Part shown: in pieces, positions 14,591 to 22,799 of the stretch | Layout of the letters: each line of letters opens with the position of its first letter | Numbering within the stretch: position 1 is the stretch's first letter | NCBI GenBank assembly: GCA_902770635.1 | Contig: CACXTX010000042.1 | Span: 1-42,924 of the forward strand | Length of the DNA: 42,924 bases | Origin: an uncultured Prevotellaceae bacterium | Lineage (GTDB): Bacteria; Bacteroidota; Bacteroidia; Bacteroidales; Bacteroidaceae | Direction: 5' to 3' | Translations under genes and position numbers: made by a program | The notes under the pieces: model-generated | Told to the model about the DNA's origin: nothing | The model's input: only the letters and a program-made list of their open reading frames with translations | The model's database searches: none

Positions 14591-17500
14591 CTATTTAATA
14601 TCAATATAACCGATGGCTTCGCGCTCTTCAGGGGTAAGGCCGTAGAGGTCGAAAATCTTCTGGTCAATCGCCTTGGCCTTCTCATCGGAATAGTCTGCTT
14701 GAATGTCCTGCACCAAGGTGTGGAACTCTGCGTCAACCTTATCTGAGACCTCCTTTATTGGAATCTTATCGAAGAAGATTTTGCTGAGCGTCCTCGCACC
14801 ACCGAAGAGGGTGCCAAAGTCATCGCGGAAGCAGAACTTGAAAAGAGAAGAATTGAACATGGCTGTCAGATATGAAATATGCTCACCAACCATGATGAAA
14901 CAGGTCTTGGTCGTCAAGAAACCTTCTTCATCCAAGTAGAACGGTAGGAACTTGGTTGTTTCAGGATATATAATTTTGGGTTCATCAAAAACTCCGATAT
15001 AAGCGCAGTTTCTGAGATTATAAGGGGTATCCCCTTGGTCAGAGCGTGCATAAAGCTTCCCCCAATAATTATCGAGATGCTGTTTTACAGACGGAATGTC
15101 CTCAACGTTGATTCGATTCAGTTCGCCCTTAACACCATTATGAACATTAATCAACCAAAGGTCATTCCAATTATTTCCGTATTTACATATATCCTTACCT
15201 CTCAGCATCGGGCGAATAATATTCTTAGCCAACTTGCATTCAGCGTCCGTTCTGCAATTATCCAACAAATCCTGACGTGTTGAACTGTCAATAAAAAAAG
15301 CCTTATCATAACCAGTTAATATACCACGATAGACTTGGAGGTTCCATTTCTCCAACGGTTTTCCTTGCGCTTCAACTTTGCGTTTGATAGTTCTTGCCGT
15401 GCCGGAACGTACCACCCATGACTCTGTTCCAGAAAAGGTGCAAATCACGTGATGTTCATCTGTATAATACTTTATGCTCGATGTTTCGATATAGTCATCG
15501 TTAATTTGTGTCGCGTTTAATGCATGCTGGTTATCTTGGCGCAAAAATAGTAAGATGTTAGTCATTACACAAGCACTTTCAAAAACATGTGTCTCACAGA
15601 AGTCTATCAAAATCTTTGGGTCTGTTCTTTTATTTATGTAGATTCTGAGATTCTCACCATATTTTTGTCGCATCCATTTGTTTGAAGTGATATAGCACAG
15701 CGCACCCTTCTTGCTGAGCAATTGGTTGCCTCGCTCATAGAACAAGCAGTACATGTCACCAGTCTTATTGAACGTCTCATACCCACATGCTTTGTATAAG
15801 TCTCCAAGTTTCCCCTTGTCTGCTTGCAGTTGAATATACGGCGGATTCCCAATCACCACATCGAATCCATCCTTGATGCCAAACATCCATTCTGGATCGA
15901 AGAAGGAAGCTTTGCCGTTCTGGTCGTAGGGATTCCAGGCTACCAACTGCTTTGCGTCTGCGCTGGCTATGACATTGTCGTCTGTCAGCATCTGAGCCAG
16001 TTCGTCACGCAATTCCTTGTCTCGGTTACGAAGTTTGGTCTTCTGGTAAACCGTTTTAGCCATGAAATGCTCATGACGGACAGCCTGCAGCTTTTTCTTC
16101 AGGGCTATCACGTCTTGCTCAAAGAGGTTGTATTGCCGGGGCTTCTTCAGGGCAATCAAAGAATCGCAAGAGACGAAATGCGTTTCGAGGTTGGGCAGAT
16201 TTGGAATGCCATAGTTCTCATCGGGATTGTCCGACTTCTCACAGTCGCAGACCAGCGATATGAAGAAGCGGAGTTTGGTAATCTGGGCGGCAATGGTCTG
16301 GATGTCGCCTCCGTAGATGCAGTTCTCCATAATCTGGAGCTTCAGGTCGTACTTGCTGCCTGGAGCCTTCAGGTTCTGAAGCAGTTGCACTATACGATTA
16401 AGCATGCCTATCGGAAAGGCACCCGAACCACAGGCGGGATCGAGCACCTTAATGGCTTTCAGTTTTTCTATTACCTTATTATAATACTCTCGCTTACTCT
16501 CGTCATATTCGAAGTCGTCAGCAAATAGGGCTTTCACCTCATCCGTATCTCCAAGGTATGACTGGAGGCTGATATCAACCATATAGTTCACTATCTCGCG
16601 CGGCGTATAGAACGAGCCACTCTGATTGCGCGCCGTCTGCTCCGTCTCAGGGTTGTAGGCCCCCAACAGGTTCTCGAACACCTTGCCGAGCAGTTCTGGA
16701 TCGAGGGCTACTTGCTGTTCTGAGGGTGAGTTCTCCTCGACGGTGAAGTTATAGCGGTTAAAGATGGAGATGATACCATCCTCAGGATCGAAGAAAAGCT
16801 TGTTAGGAATAAATGCCCTGCGCGTCCAGTGACCGTCACGGATGGTATTGTTGCGGCTGAAGCCATCGTCGTAGTAAGCCTGGTCCACGCCGTCGCTGGT
16901 CTTGTTTTTGTCGAGACACTCAAAGAGACCGCCATTGATAAAAGGTATGAACTCAAAAAGACGAGTTATCTGCTCCTCACTGATTTTGAACAACTCCTGA
17001 TAGCGGTAGAGCGATTTGACATCGGGCTTATCCTTCAGATGGGCAAAGCCCCGGCGCTCAATGATTTCATGGCCGTCCTTGTCGTAGGTTATGTTCTTGA
17101 TAGGACGGTTGAGCGTGGCAAAGAACAAGTTTTGCAGAATGCCTTGATAGTAGTTGGCACTATCCATGCTCATAGGGTCGAAATCCTTCAGATAAAGCTT
17201 CAGTTCTTCTTGGTCAAACAGGTTGGCTGGCACAAGGTTTTTCTGTTTGATAAACCATACGAACATCAGACGAGTGATGAGCCGAATGAGCTTGGTGTCT
17301 AACTGATGGGTGTCGTCGGCATTAGTGCTCGGATTGTTGGGGAAGTAAACACCTGTTGACGGGTCGAGTGCCCAGGTGTACCAATCGAACAGGTCGTTGT
17401 AGAACTGTTTGGTCAAGGCTTCCACGGAGAACGCCTCGCGGATGTTCTTATACGAAATACCCGTCCGCTGGAGTTCAAGAAAACGATCGACGGCTGTATG

Positions 17501-17908
17501 GTAGTATTTCCCTGCATCGCCGAAGACGAAAGTGTATCGCTTAGGCGAAGTCTTTTCTCCACGCATATCGGTGATGAATGACAGCCGCCAATGACTTCCA
17601 TCATCGAACACGGCAATACCTGCATCAGAGTCAATCTTGATGTAGCGATTGACAAGCTGACGCAGACCTACACGTCGTTGGTCGATGGAGCGGTTCATCT
17701 TCAGATAGAAGAAACTAATTTCGTAGTCGTCGCTGGTGGAGAGTTTACCCCAGTAGTAGCCTTGTCCCTCACGCTGGTCAATGTCGAGTGGTTCGGGTAC
17801 TCGCCTCAAAGTTTGGGCCTTGAAGAAGTTGATGATAAAATCCGTCCACGCCGTCTGGTTGAATTGCGACTGGAACAGGCGCTGTATTTGTTCTCTACTG
17901 TATGCCAT
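14591..17908 (-). CDS. Eco57I-like N6-adenine DNA methyltransferase of an R-M-type defence system
   Basis: 1105-residue protein. SAM-binding motif I DPACGSGAFPIGML is at about residue 489 and the catalytic motif NPPYIQLQ of N6-adenine methyltransferases at about residue 688. Residues 1-450 form a long helical N-terminal region. Residues about 860-1060 resemble a TaqI-type target-recognition domain (LYARSDQGDTPYNLRNCAYI, TTKTCFIM, LFGGARTLSKIFFDKIPI). It starts 5 nt after the PLD-helicase gene ends, so the two form a unit. The protein should mark the cell's own sites while the partner cleaves unmodified DNA. It could alternatively carry both specificity and modification for an ATP-dependent system like NgoAVII/CglI, or belong to a type IIG/BREX PglX-related branch. 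Confidence 0.85.
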   Translation of the reverse strand: MAYSREQIQRLFQSQFNQTAWTDFIINFFKAQTLRRVPEPLDIDQREGQGYYWGKLSTSDDYEISFFYLKMNRSIDQRRVGLRQLVNRYIKIDSDAGIAVFDDGSHWRLSFITDMRGEKTSPKRYTFVFGDAGKYYHTAVDRFLELQRTGISYKNIREAFSVEALTKQFYNDLFDWYTWALDPSTGVYFPNNPSTNADDTHQLDTKLIRLITRLMFVWFIKQKNLVPANLFDQEELKLYLKDFDPMSMDSANYYQGILQNLFFATLNRPIKNITYDKDGHEIIERRGFAHLKDKPDVKSLYRYQELFKISEEQITRLFEFIPFINGGLFECLDKNKTSDGVDQAYYDDGFSRNNTIRDGHWTRRAFIPNKLFFDPEDGIISIFNRYNFTVEENSPSEQQVALDPELLGKVFENLLGAYNPETEQTARNQSGSFYTPREIVNYMVDISLQSYLGDTDEVKALFADDFEYDESKREYYNKVIEKLKAIKVLDPACGSGAFPIGMLNRIVQLLQNLKAPGSKYDLKLQIMENCIYGGDIQTIAAQITKLRFFISLVCDCEKSDNPDENYGIPNLPNLETHFVSCDSLIALKKPRQYNLFEQDVIALKKKLQAVRHEHFMAKTVYQKTKLRNRDKELRDELAQMLTDDNVIASADAKQLVAWNPYDQNGKASFFDPEWMFGIKDGFDVVIGNPPYIQLQADKGKLGDLYKACGYETFNKTGDMYCLFYERGNQLLSKKGALCYITSNKWMRQKYGENLRIYINKRTDPKILIDFCETHVFESACVMTNILLFLRQDNQHALNATQINDDYIETSSIKYYTDEHHVICTFSGTESWVVRSGTARTIKRKVEAQGKPLEKWNLQVYRGILTGYDKAFFIDSSTRQDLLDNCRTDAECKLAKNIIRPMLRGKDICKYGNNWNDLWLINVHNGVKGELNRINVEDIPSVKQHLDNYWGKLYARSDQGDTPYNLRNCAYIGVFDEPKIIYPETTKFLPFYLDEEGFLTTKTCFIMVGEHISYLTAMFNSSLFKFCFRDDFGTLFGGARTLSKIFFDKIPIKEVSDKVDAEFHTLVQDIQADYSDEKAKAIDQKIFDLYGLTPEEREAIGYIDIK

Positions 17909-17913
17909 AGCTT

Positions 17914-20900
17914 TTATTCAAATGTCTCTGATGTTATAATTAATGGTGTACCCTCTTCATCGTCTTTCCTGATTCGATTCTCCGAGAGGTGATACTTGTT
18001 GTATAGATTCTCGATTACCGGGAGTATCTTTTCCTTGTGGTCAGCGACTTTCGTTCCGTCCTTAGTGAGACGGTTGATGTCACGGTTGAGCGCGTTGATG
18101 CTCTTGGTCAGACGGTTGAAGATGCCCTCCACAATGTATTGTTCCAGTACCAGAAGCTTCTCATAGATATCATCGTTGTGGAAAGCTCGCTTCAGTACTC
18201 TCATGGCTGCAAGTGCCTTGGTGCCGTTGTCATTCTTCTTGGCAGAGAGTTTTTCCGTGGAATTGTTCTGTTCCTCCTCAATAAGATATTGACGGAACGC
18301 CTTTTCCACCTGGACGTAATGAACATCTTTCACAGCCATGAAATCACCCGTTGGTTCGTTTGCCTTGGCTTTGAGTATCTCTGCCGCATCGACAAACTCC
18401 ATCTTCTCAGGCTGGTTATCACACGAGATACTGTAGAACTGACTCTTCTGCCCCTTGGCAATATAGACGATGCTTGAACGGTGAGCTACGTGTTTCTTAT
18501 CAGCCATGTCAGCCTTCCTTACGCTACGGCTCTTGCAGGGCAGCACCTTTATCTTGTCGTAAAGCTCCTTGTCGGTAGCATAGAGCTCGCGTATCTCACG
18601 CAGTAATTCCAACTGGCGGTCCACATTGTCGCGCACATTCTCATCGAAGAGTTGGAAATCATGCAGAATCTCTTCATGAGAATATATCTGGGCATCTTCT
18701 CCCAATGCCGAGTGGAAGCCCTGCAACTTCAGAAGTGCGTTCTGATAAAGTCGTATTTGACGGTTTCCTTCCTCCGACGGATAGAACATATAGTTGTAAA
18801 TCTTGTCTGCCACAGAACCGATACGGTTCACACGACCTATGCGCTGCATCAGCCGCGTAGCATTCCATGGTGAGTCGTAATTGATGATGATGTTTGAACG
18901 ATGCAGGTTAACACCTTCGGCCAGCACATCAGAGGTCAAAATGATATTGTACTCATCAAGCTTCTCACCCTTGCGGTAGTTGGCATCGAAGTTCTTCTGT
19001 ATATGTGACAACTGTGCCTTGCGATTTGAAGCGCAAACCAGAAGGATGTCTTTTCGTTGTAAGACCTGCTCCAACTTTTCCTTCAAATAGTCGATTGTGT
19101 CAACGCTCTCAGAGAACACCACAAGTTTACCTTGCTTATTGCGGTCATCAAACAATTCACCCCGAAGCAATTGTACGAATTTGTCGAACTTGGGATCTTC
19201 ATCGACGGTATCCCATTGTTCGCATAAGTTAATCAGTTTCTGCTCATCGCTCTTAAGCATATCCAAGAATCCGGGGAGAAAGTCGGAAGCCTGGTAAACA
19301 AAGTCATGTTCATCAACACCCTTCGAGACAATTTTCTCAATAACAGCATCCAACTCCATTTCCTCCATCATTCCCTTGACGTCGAAATCCGGAGCTATGA
19401 GCACCTTGTCCTCTTCGAACATTTCAATCATGTCGTGCGTGATGCGTAGGAAGGTATGAAGCGAACGTTTGAATGCATAGAAACTGCTCTCCAGTCGCTT
19501 CACCATGTGAACGCGGTAGATGGCCGATAGCAGATTGGTGACGTGCTGGGCCTGCTTGTATTTCTCGCGAGCCTCGCCTGTCAGGAATTCGATGGCCCGG
19601 TAACGGGCATAGTCGATTCCCTGTCCCTCTGGGTTCTCTTCAGGCGAATACGTATCGATGAGCATATCGACTGTTTGCCCGAATAATGTCGAAAGTTCCG
19701 CATCCAACTCATAGATGCACTCCTTGGGTTGCTCTATATGCGGAAACACCACGCCCTGGCGGTCAAGGTCGGCTTTGTATTCAGGATTATTAACGAGGTT
19801 TTTGCGGGTGCGACGAACCAGAATCTTATCAAGCACCTGAGTACGCATCTCTTCGTATATCTTGTCAACAGCGGTTGTCAGCACCTTGTTGTCTTCTGTG
19901 CGGAATCGCTCGCTCATGGCTTTTTTGTAGCGTTGAATCCAGGGCTGGAACAAGACGTTGAGATTGCTGATGCCATCAATGTTCGGGTTGCGTGCATCCT
20001 GAAATAGCAGAATTAGGTTCAAGAAATCTTCCGGACGGTTGTTCAGCGGGGTGGCCGACAGTAGCATAATCTTTTTATGAGTGCCGTCAATGAGCCCCTC
20101 ATTGATTCGTGGCGACTTGCAGATGCGTTGCAACTCGTCGTATCTTTCTGCTGTATCCGAACGGAAGTTGTGGGCCTCGTCTATGAGGACAAGGTCGAAT
20201 TCCTCCTCACCTTTATAATTATCTTTTCCCTCTAAAACCTTACTAAGGCTGCCGTTGCTGATGAACTGCGTGTAACGGATGATGCCAAAATCACGGAAGG
20301 TGTCCATCCAGTTGTCCTTCACGGCTGGTGGATAGACAACCAGCACATTGGTGTCCTTGCCGTTTTCTTCGATGAAGCGCTTGGCTATCATGGCTCCCAC
20401 GATGGTCTTGCCCGTACCTACCACATCGGCCAGGAAGAAGCCGTTATACTCTTTCAACATCTGGTAGCCCTGTATGACTGCATCTCGCTGATACTTCAAA
20501 TCCATGTAACCTTCTGGCAGCGACATCGTGAAGTTGTCCTCCACTTGGTCGCCGAATGCATCAATGAGTACCTTAATATATAGTTCGTATGGAGTAGGCA
20601 TGTGGTCAAGATGAGTCTTCTTGCGGATACGGGCTATATCATCTGGCGAGAGCGGAATGGACTCTTCCCACAATTTGCGGAACTCCTCCTTACAATAACT
20701 GACATCGGCATAATCCTTCATGGCTACGTTCAACTCATAGCGAGGTGCCTGAGTGATGCCAAGGCCCGATTCGGATATGTTTGAACTGCCCATGATTACC
20801 CATCCGTCAGAGTTCTCGTTATGATGTTCTGGCAGGCATAGGTAGAACTTGGCATGAAGATTTTTCGACTTGTCGATGCGCATTTCCACAGTACCGTTGG

Positions 20901-21246
20901 CAAGGTCATCACAAAGTTGAAGGATTCCCTCTTCCACCTCTGCGCTATACTGAGCCTCGTTGACATCGCGGATAAAGTATTCGGTATATTTTTGCTTTGC
21001 TTGATCCTCACCACCAAGCATCAGCAGGCTCTTGTCATGCTTGCGGAAGATGTCATCAATGTTAATGCCTACCAGAATCTGTATCTTCTTGACATCTTTC
21101 AGTTCCTTGCGTAATTTGAAATAACCCGATGAACGGAAATAACCAACCACTGCCTGAAAGGCATAAAAGTCGTGCATATTCTCGGCTATACCCTTGAACT
21201 TATTGATCAGCGGCGAGTCAATATTATTAAAAAACTTAGAACTCAT
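17914..21246 (-). CDS. PLD-nuclease / SNF2-helicase fusion, restriction component
   Basis: 1110-residue protein. Residues 1-200 are a phospholipase-D-type nuclease domain with HAKFYLCLP (about 132) and GSSNISESGLG, the HxK...SN motif. Residues about 240-900 are an SF2/SNF2 helicase: motif I ADVVGTGKT (about 272), II LIDEAH (about 355), III LLSATPLNN, V DVLAEGVNL, VI QRIGRVNRIG (about 802). The C-terminus is helical. Start 21246 (MSSKFFNN) is preferred over an upstream in-frame ATG at 21303 because the PLD domain begins there. In CglI and NgoAVII the PLD nuclease and SNF2 ATPase are separate subunits; here they are one chain. Predicted role: ATP-driven translocation and cleavage of unmodified foreign DNA together with the methyltransferase downstream. 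Confidence 0.9.
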   Translation of the reverse strand: MSSKFFNNIDSPLINKFKGIAENMHDFYAFQAVVGYFRSSGYFKLRKELKDVKKIQILVGINIDDIFRKHDKSLLMLGGEDQAKQKYTEYFIRDVNEAQYSAEVEEGILQLCDDLANGTVEMRIDKSKNLHAKFYLCLPEHHNENSDGWVIMGSSNISESGLGITQAPRYELNVAMKDYADVSYCKEEFRKLWEESIPLSPDDIARIRKKTHLDHMPTPYELYIKVLIDAFGDQVEDNFTMSLPEGYMDLKYQRDAVIQGYQMLKEYNGFFLADVVGTGKTIVGAMIAKRFIEENGKDTNVLVVYPPAVKDNWMDTFRDFGIIRYTQFISNGSLSKVLEGKDNYKGEEEFDLVLIDEAHNFRSDTAERYDELQRICKSPRINEGLIDGTHKKIMLLSATPLNNRPEDFLNLILLFQDARNPNIDGISNLNVLFQPWIQRYKKAMSERFRTEDNKVLTTAVDKIYEEMRTQVLDKILVRRTRKNLVNNPEYKADLDRQGVVFPHIEQPKECIYELDAELSTLFGQTVDMLIDTYSPEENPEGQGIDYARYRAIEFLTGEAREKYKQAQHVTNLLSAIYRVHMVKRLESSFYAFKRSLHTFLRITHDMIEMFEEDKVLIAPDFDVKGMMEEMELDAVIEKIVSKGVDEHDFVYQASDFLPGFLDMLKSDEQKLINLCEQWDTVDEDPKFDKFVQLLRGELFDDRNKQGKLVVFSESVDTIDYLKEKLEQVLQRKDILLVCASNRKAQLSHIQKNFDANYRKGEKLDEYNIILTSDVLAEGVNLHRSNIIINYDSPWNATRLMQRIGRVNRIGSVADKIYNYMFYPSEEGNRQIRLYQNALLKLQGFHSALGEDAQIYSHEEILHDFQLFDENVRDNVDRQLELLREIRELYATDKELYDKIKVLPCKSRSVRKADMADKKHVAHRSSIVYIAKGQKSQFYSISCDNQPEKMEFVDAAEILKAKANEPTGDFMAVKDVHYVQVEKAFRQYLIEEEQNNSTEKLSAKKNDNGTKALAAMRVLKRAFHNDDIYEKLLVLEQYIVEGIFNRLTKSINALNRDINRLTKDGTKVADHKEKILPVIENLYNKYHLSENRIRKDDEEGTPLIITSETFE

Positions 21247-21363
21247 AGGTCTTCGGTCAGTAACAAATGGTCTGACTGATACCCAAGCGTCAGAAGTTTC
21301 CAAGTTTCAGGTTTGCCACAATGCAGAAAGAACGAGGGTATCTCATGCTGCCCGTTCCGACAT

Positions 21364-21612
21364 TTAGGCCGTAGGAATTGCCCTCTCAATAGAACGAACA
21401 GATTTGATACCCTCTGGAGTATATATACAATGCACCCAAAAGTGCACACTCCGGTTGCGTAAGATATACACATCCGTAGGCGTCACCTCTGCATTTGCCT
21501 TTGATTGAGAATTTGAGTTTCCTACGTTCAAATGTCCAAAAACAAAGCGTACAGTGTCGCTTTTCCACAATGTTGCACTCCACCCTGCGGCTCCATCCTC
21601 CTCAAAGGACAT
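21364..21612 (-). CDS. Small hypothetical protein upstream of the helicase gene
   Basis: Frame from ATG 21612 to stop 21364, 82 residues, starting MSFEEDGAAGWSATLWKSD and ending RSIERAIPTA. It sits 117 nt upstream of the PLD-helicase on the same strand, just downstream of a TATTTTTG box (minus strand 21646-21639) that could drive the operon. No family recognised. Coding status uncertain: other frames are also open here. Confidence 0.35.
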   Translation of the reverse strand: MSFEEDGAAGWSATLWKSDTVRFVFGHLNVGNSNSQSKANAEVTPTDVYILRNRSVHFWVHCIYTPEGIKSVRSIERAIPTA

Positions 21613-21722
21613 CAAGGCTACAAAGTAGATAGCAGATGCAAAAATACAAAAAACTTTGGAAACCAATTCCCTTTTGGGCGAAAAAGTGAAAAAAAGGACG
21701 GAAATAAGGCTCTAAAAGTAAT

Positions 21723-21818
21723 TGTTAAAAATTTAACATTTTATCATTACCGCTTTCAAAGAAATCTTACGCCATTGCTTAATTTGTATTTAAGTTTCTG
21801 ATTTTCTTTTAAATACAA
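21723..21818. repeat. Inverted repeats in the AT-rich gap
   Basis: The gap 21613-21885 between the divergent defence operon and the replicon-like module holds no gene. It contains TGTTAAA/TTTAACA (21723-21738, 2-nt spacer) and a perfect 10-bp inverted repeat, TTGTATTTAA (21784-21793) and TTAAATACAA (21809-21818), separated by 15 nt. These could be regulator or recombinase binding sites. Confidence 0.6.
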
Positions 21819-21885
21819 GTATCCTATGTAAAATATTATTACTCCCTGCATCCATTAATGTCCGCCTCGTGTCTGCGGCATTCAT

Positions 21886-21893
21886 TATCTTTG
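21886..21893 (+). promoter_or_regulatory. -7 promoter element for the 137-aa gene
   Basis: TATCTTTG at 21886-21893, followed at once by a GGCGA/TCGCC hairpin (21896-21910). A good -33 element is not obvious. The start codon lies 211 nt further on, so the transcript has a long leader. Confidence 0.5.
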
Positions 21894-21895
21894 CA

Positions 21896-22104
21896 GGCGA
21901 CAGCTTCGCCGAAAAAAATTGGAGATGGTATGCGCTCACGTGAGAGCAACCCCACAAAACGACGAAGCTATGACAAAGAATTACATCACTTTTGATCTAC
22001 ATCGTTTTTGGTCGAGTCGTCGGGTGCCCTTGATTTTGGTCACGGGCTTCTGTAGATTGCAGATATCAGGGAATAATCCCTGTAAACACAAAAACGATTA
22101 GAAA
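21896..22104 (+). promoter_or_regulatory. Structured 5' leader of the 137-aa gene
   Basis: About 209 nt between promoter and ATG 22105. Hairpins: GGCGA/TCGCC at the 5' end (21896-21910), the palindrome CTCACGTGAG near 21944, and CAGGGA/TCCCTG (22067-22082) about 22 nt before the start codon. An open frame of up to 60 codons (21919-22101) runs through it and ends 3 nt before the gene; an internal ATG at 21970 would give 43 residues. It may be a leader peptide or chance. Confidence 0.4.
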
Positions 22105-22518
22105 ATGGTTAAAAAGAACGAACACCCCAAGGGAAGGCGTTTGTATGATGTGGTAAAAGAAGAATACCACAGTGAATTGCAATTGTTAGTAGAAAGACTT
22201 CGTCCTTGGATTATTGACGGAGAAAATGCTGATTGGAAAAAGATGAAGCGAATAGACATTGACTATTCGAAAATCAAGAATTCCCGACGTTGTAAAGCCG
22301 AGAACAAAATCACCAAAGACGAGTTTATTGAGATAATCTCAGAGTTCCTAATCAGCATTGGCCGGGGCAATGGGTTGAATGTGCCATTAGAGGCTTTTAT
22401 CCGTTATCTCGCTTCTCCAAAACATAGCAATTTTGGAATGAATATCAGCTCACTTACTACTAAGATTCACAGGCAGTTAGCCTATGTTGGAAGCAAGGAA
22501 AAAGGTAGTAGCACTTAA
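22105..22518 (+). CDS. Hypothetical protein of the replicon-like module
   Basis: 137-residue basic protein starting MVKKNEHPKGRRLYDVVKEE. Predicted mostly helical, with a C-terminal part (FIRYLASPKHSNFGMNISSLT, then KIHRQLAYVGSKEK) faintly reminiscent of the RteC C-terminal region; not enough to assign. No signal peptide. It has its own promoter and long leader and precedes the primase-helicase on the same strand, so it is probably a regulator or replication accessory of the element (inference). Confidence 0.65.
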   Translation: MVKKNEHPKGRRLYDVVKEEYHSELQLLVERLRPWIIDGENADWKKMKRIDIDYSKIKNSRRCKAENKITKDEFIEIISEFLISIGRGNGLNVPLEAFIRYLASPKHSNFGMNISSLTTKIHRQLAYVGSKEKGSST

Positions 22519-22548
22519 AGAATAAAAGGACTTAAGGATAATTAAGTA

Positions 22549-22582
22549 TTTTGGCGGCATAGTGGAAATCTTGCTAACTTTG
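22549..22582 (+). promoter_or_regulatory. Promoter of the primase-helicase gene
   Basis: TTTTG (22549-22553), a 21-nt spacer and TAACTTTG (22575-22582). Transcription would start near 22589, about 211 nt before ATG 22800. Confidence 0.7.
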
Positions 22583-22588
22583 TGCTTG

Positions 22589-22799
22589 AATTTTATATAA
22601 GAAAATTATGAAAAAGATTAAGAAAGCAGCCCGACACGGACAAAGCAATCGGATGGGGTCAATCAGGAGGGTCCGAATCATTAGCCTTCATCCCTTCTGC
22701 AGCGTTGGCCAAAGGCGAGTAACCAGCAAGTCATGGGGGCATGGTGCCCCCATGACTTTAAAAAGACAACCAATACAAAACATATAAAAATAAAGAATT
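22589..22799 (+). promoter_or_regulatory. Structured 5' leader of the primase-helicase gene
   Basis: Contains a perfect 12-bp hairpin, GTCATGGGGGCA (22730-22741) and TGCCCCCATGAC (22745-22756) with a TGG loop, ending 43 nt before the start codon. An Arg-rich 59-codon frame (22608-22787, MKKIKKAARHGQSNRMG...) runs through the leader and ends 12 nt before the gene. The hairpin has no T-run and could act as attenuator, protein-binding site or replication element. Confidence 0.45.

Noticed and set aside
14591-21246. DISARM or BREX system
   Set aside because: PLD, SNF2 and methyltransferase domains recall DISARM, but there is no DrmA/DrmB; none of BrxA, BrxB, BrxC or PglZ for BREX is seen.
21919-22101. 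60-codon frame as a gene in its own right
   Set aside because: Lies wholly in the structured leader and has no recognisable features; kept only as part of the leader description.
21896-22104. Retron-type non-coding RNA
   Set aside because: Structured RNA before an element gene, but no reverse transcriptase in the window.
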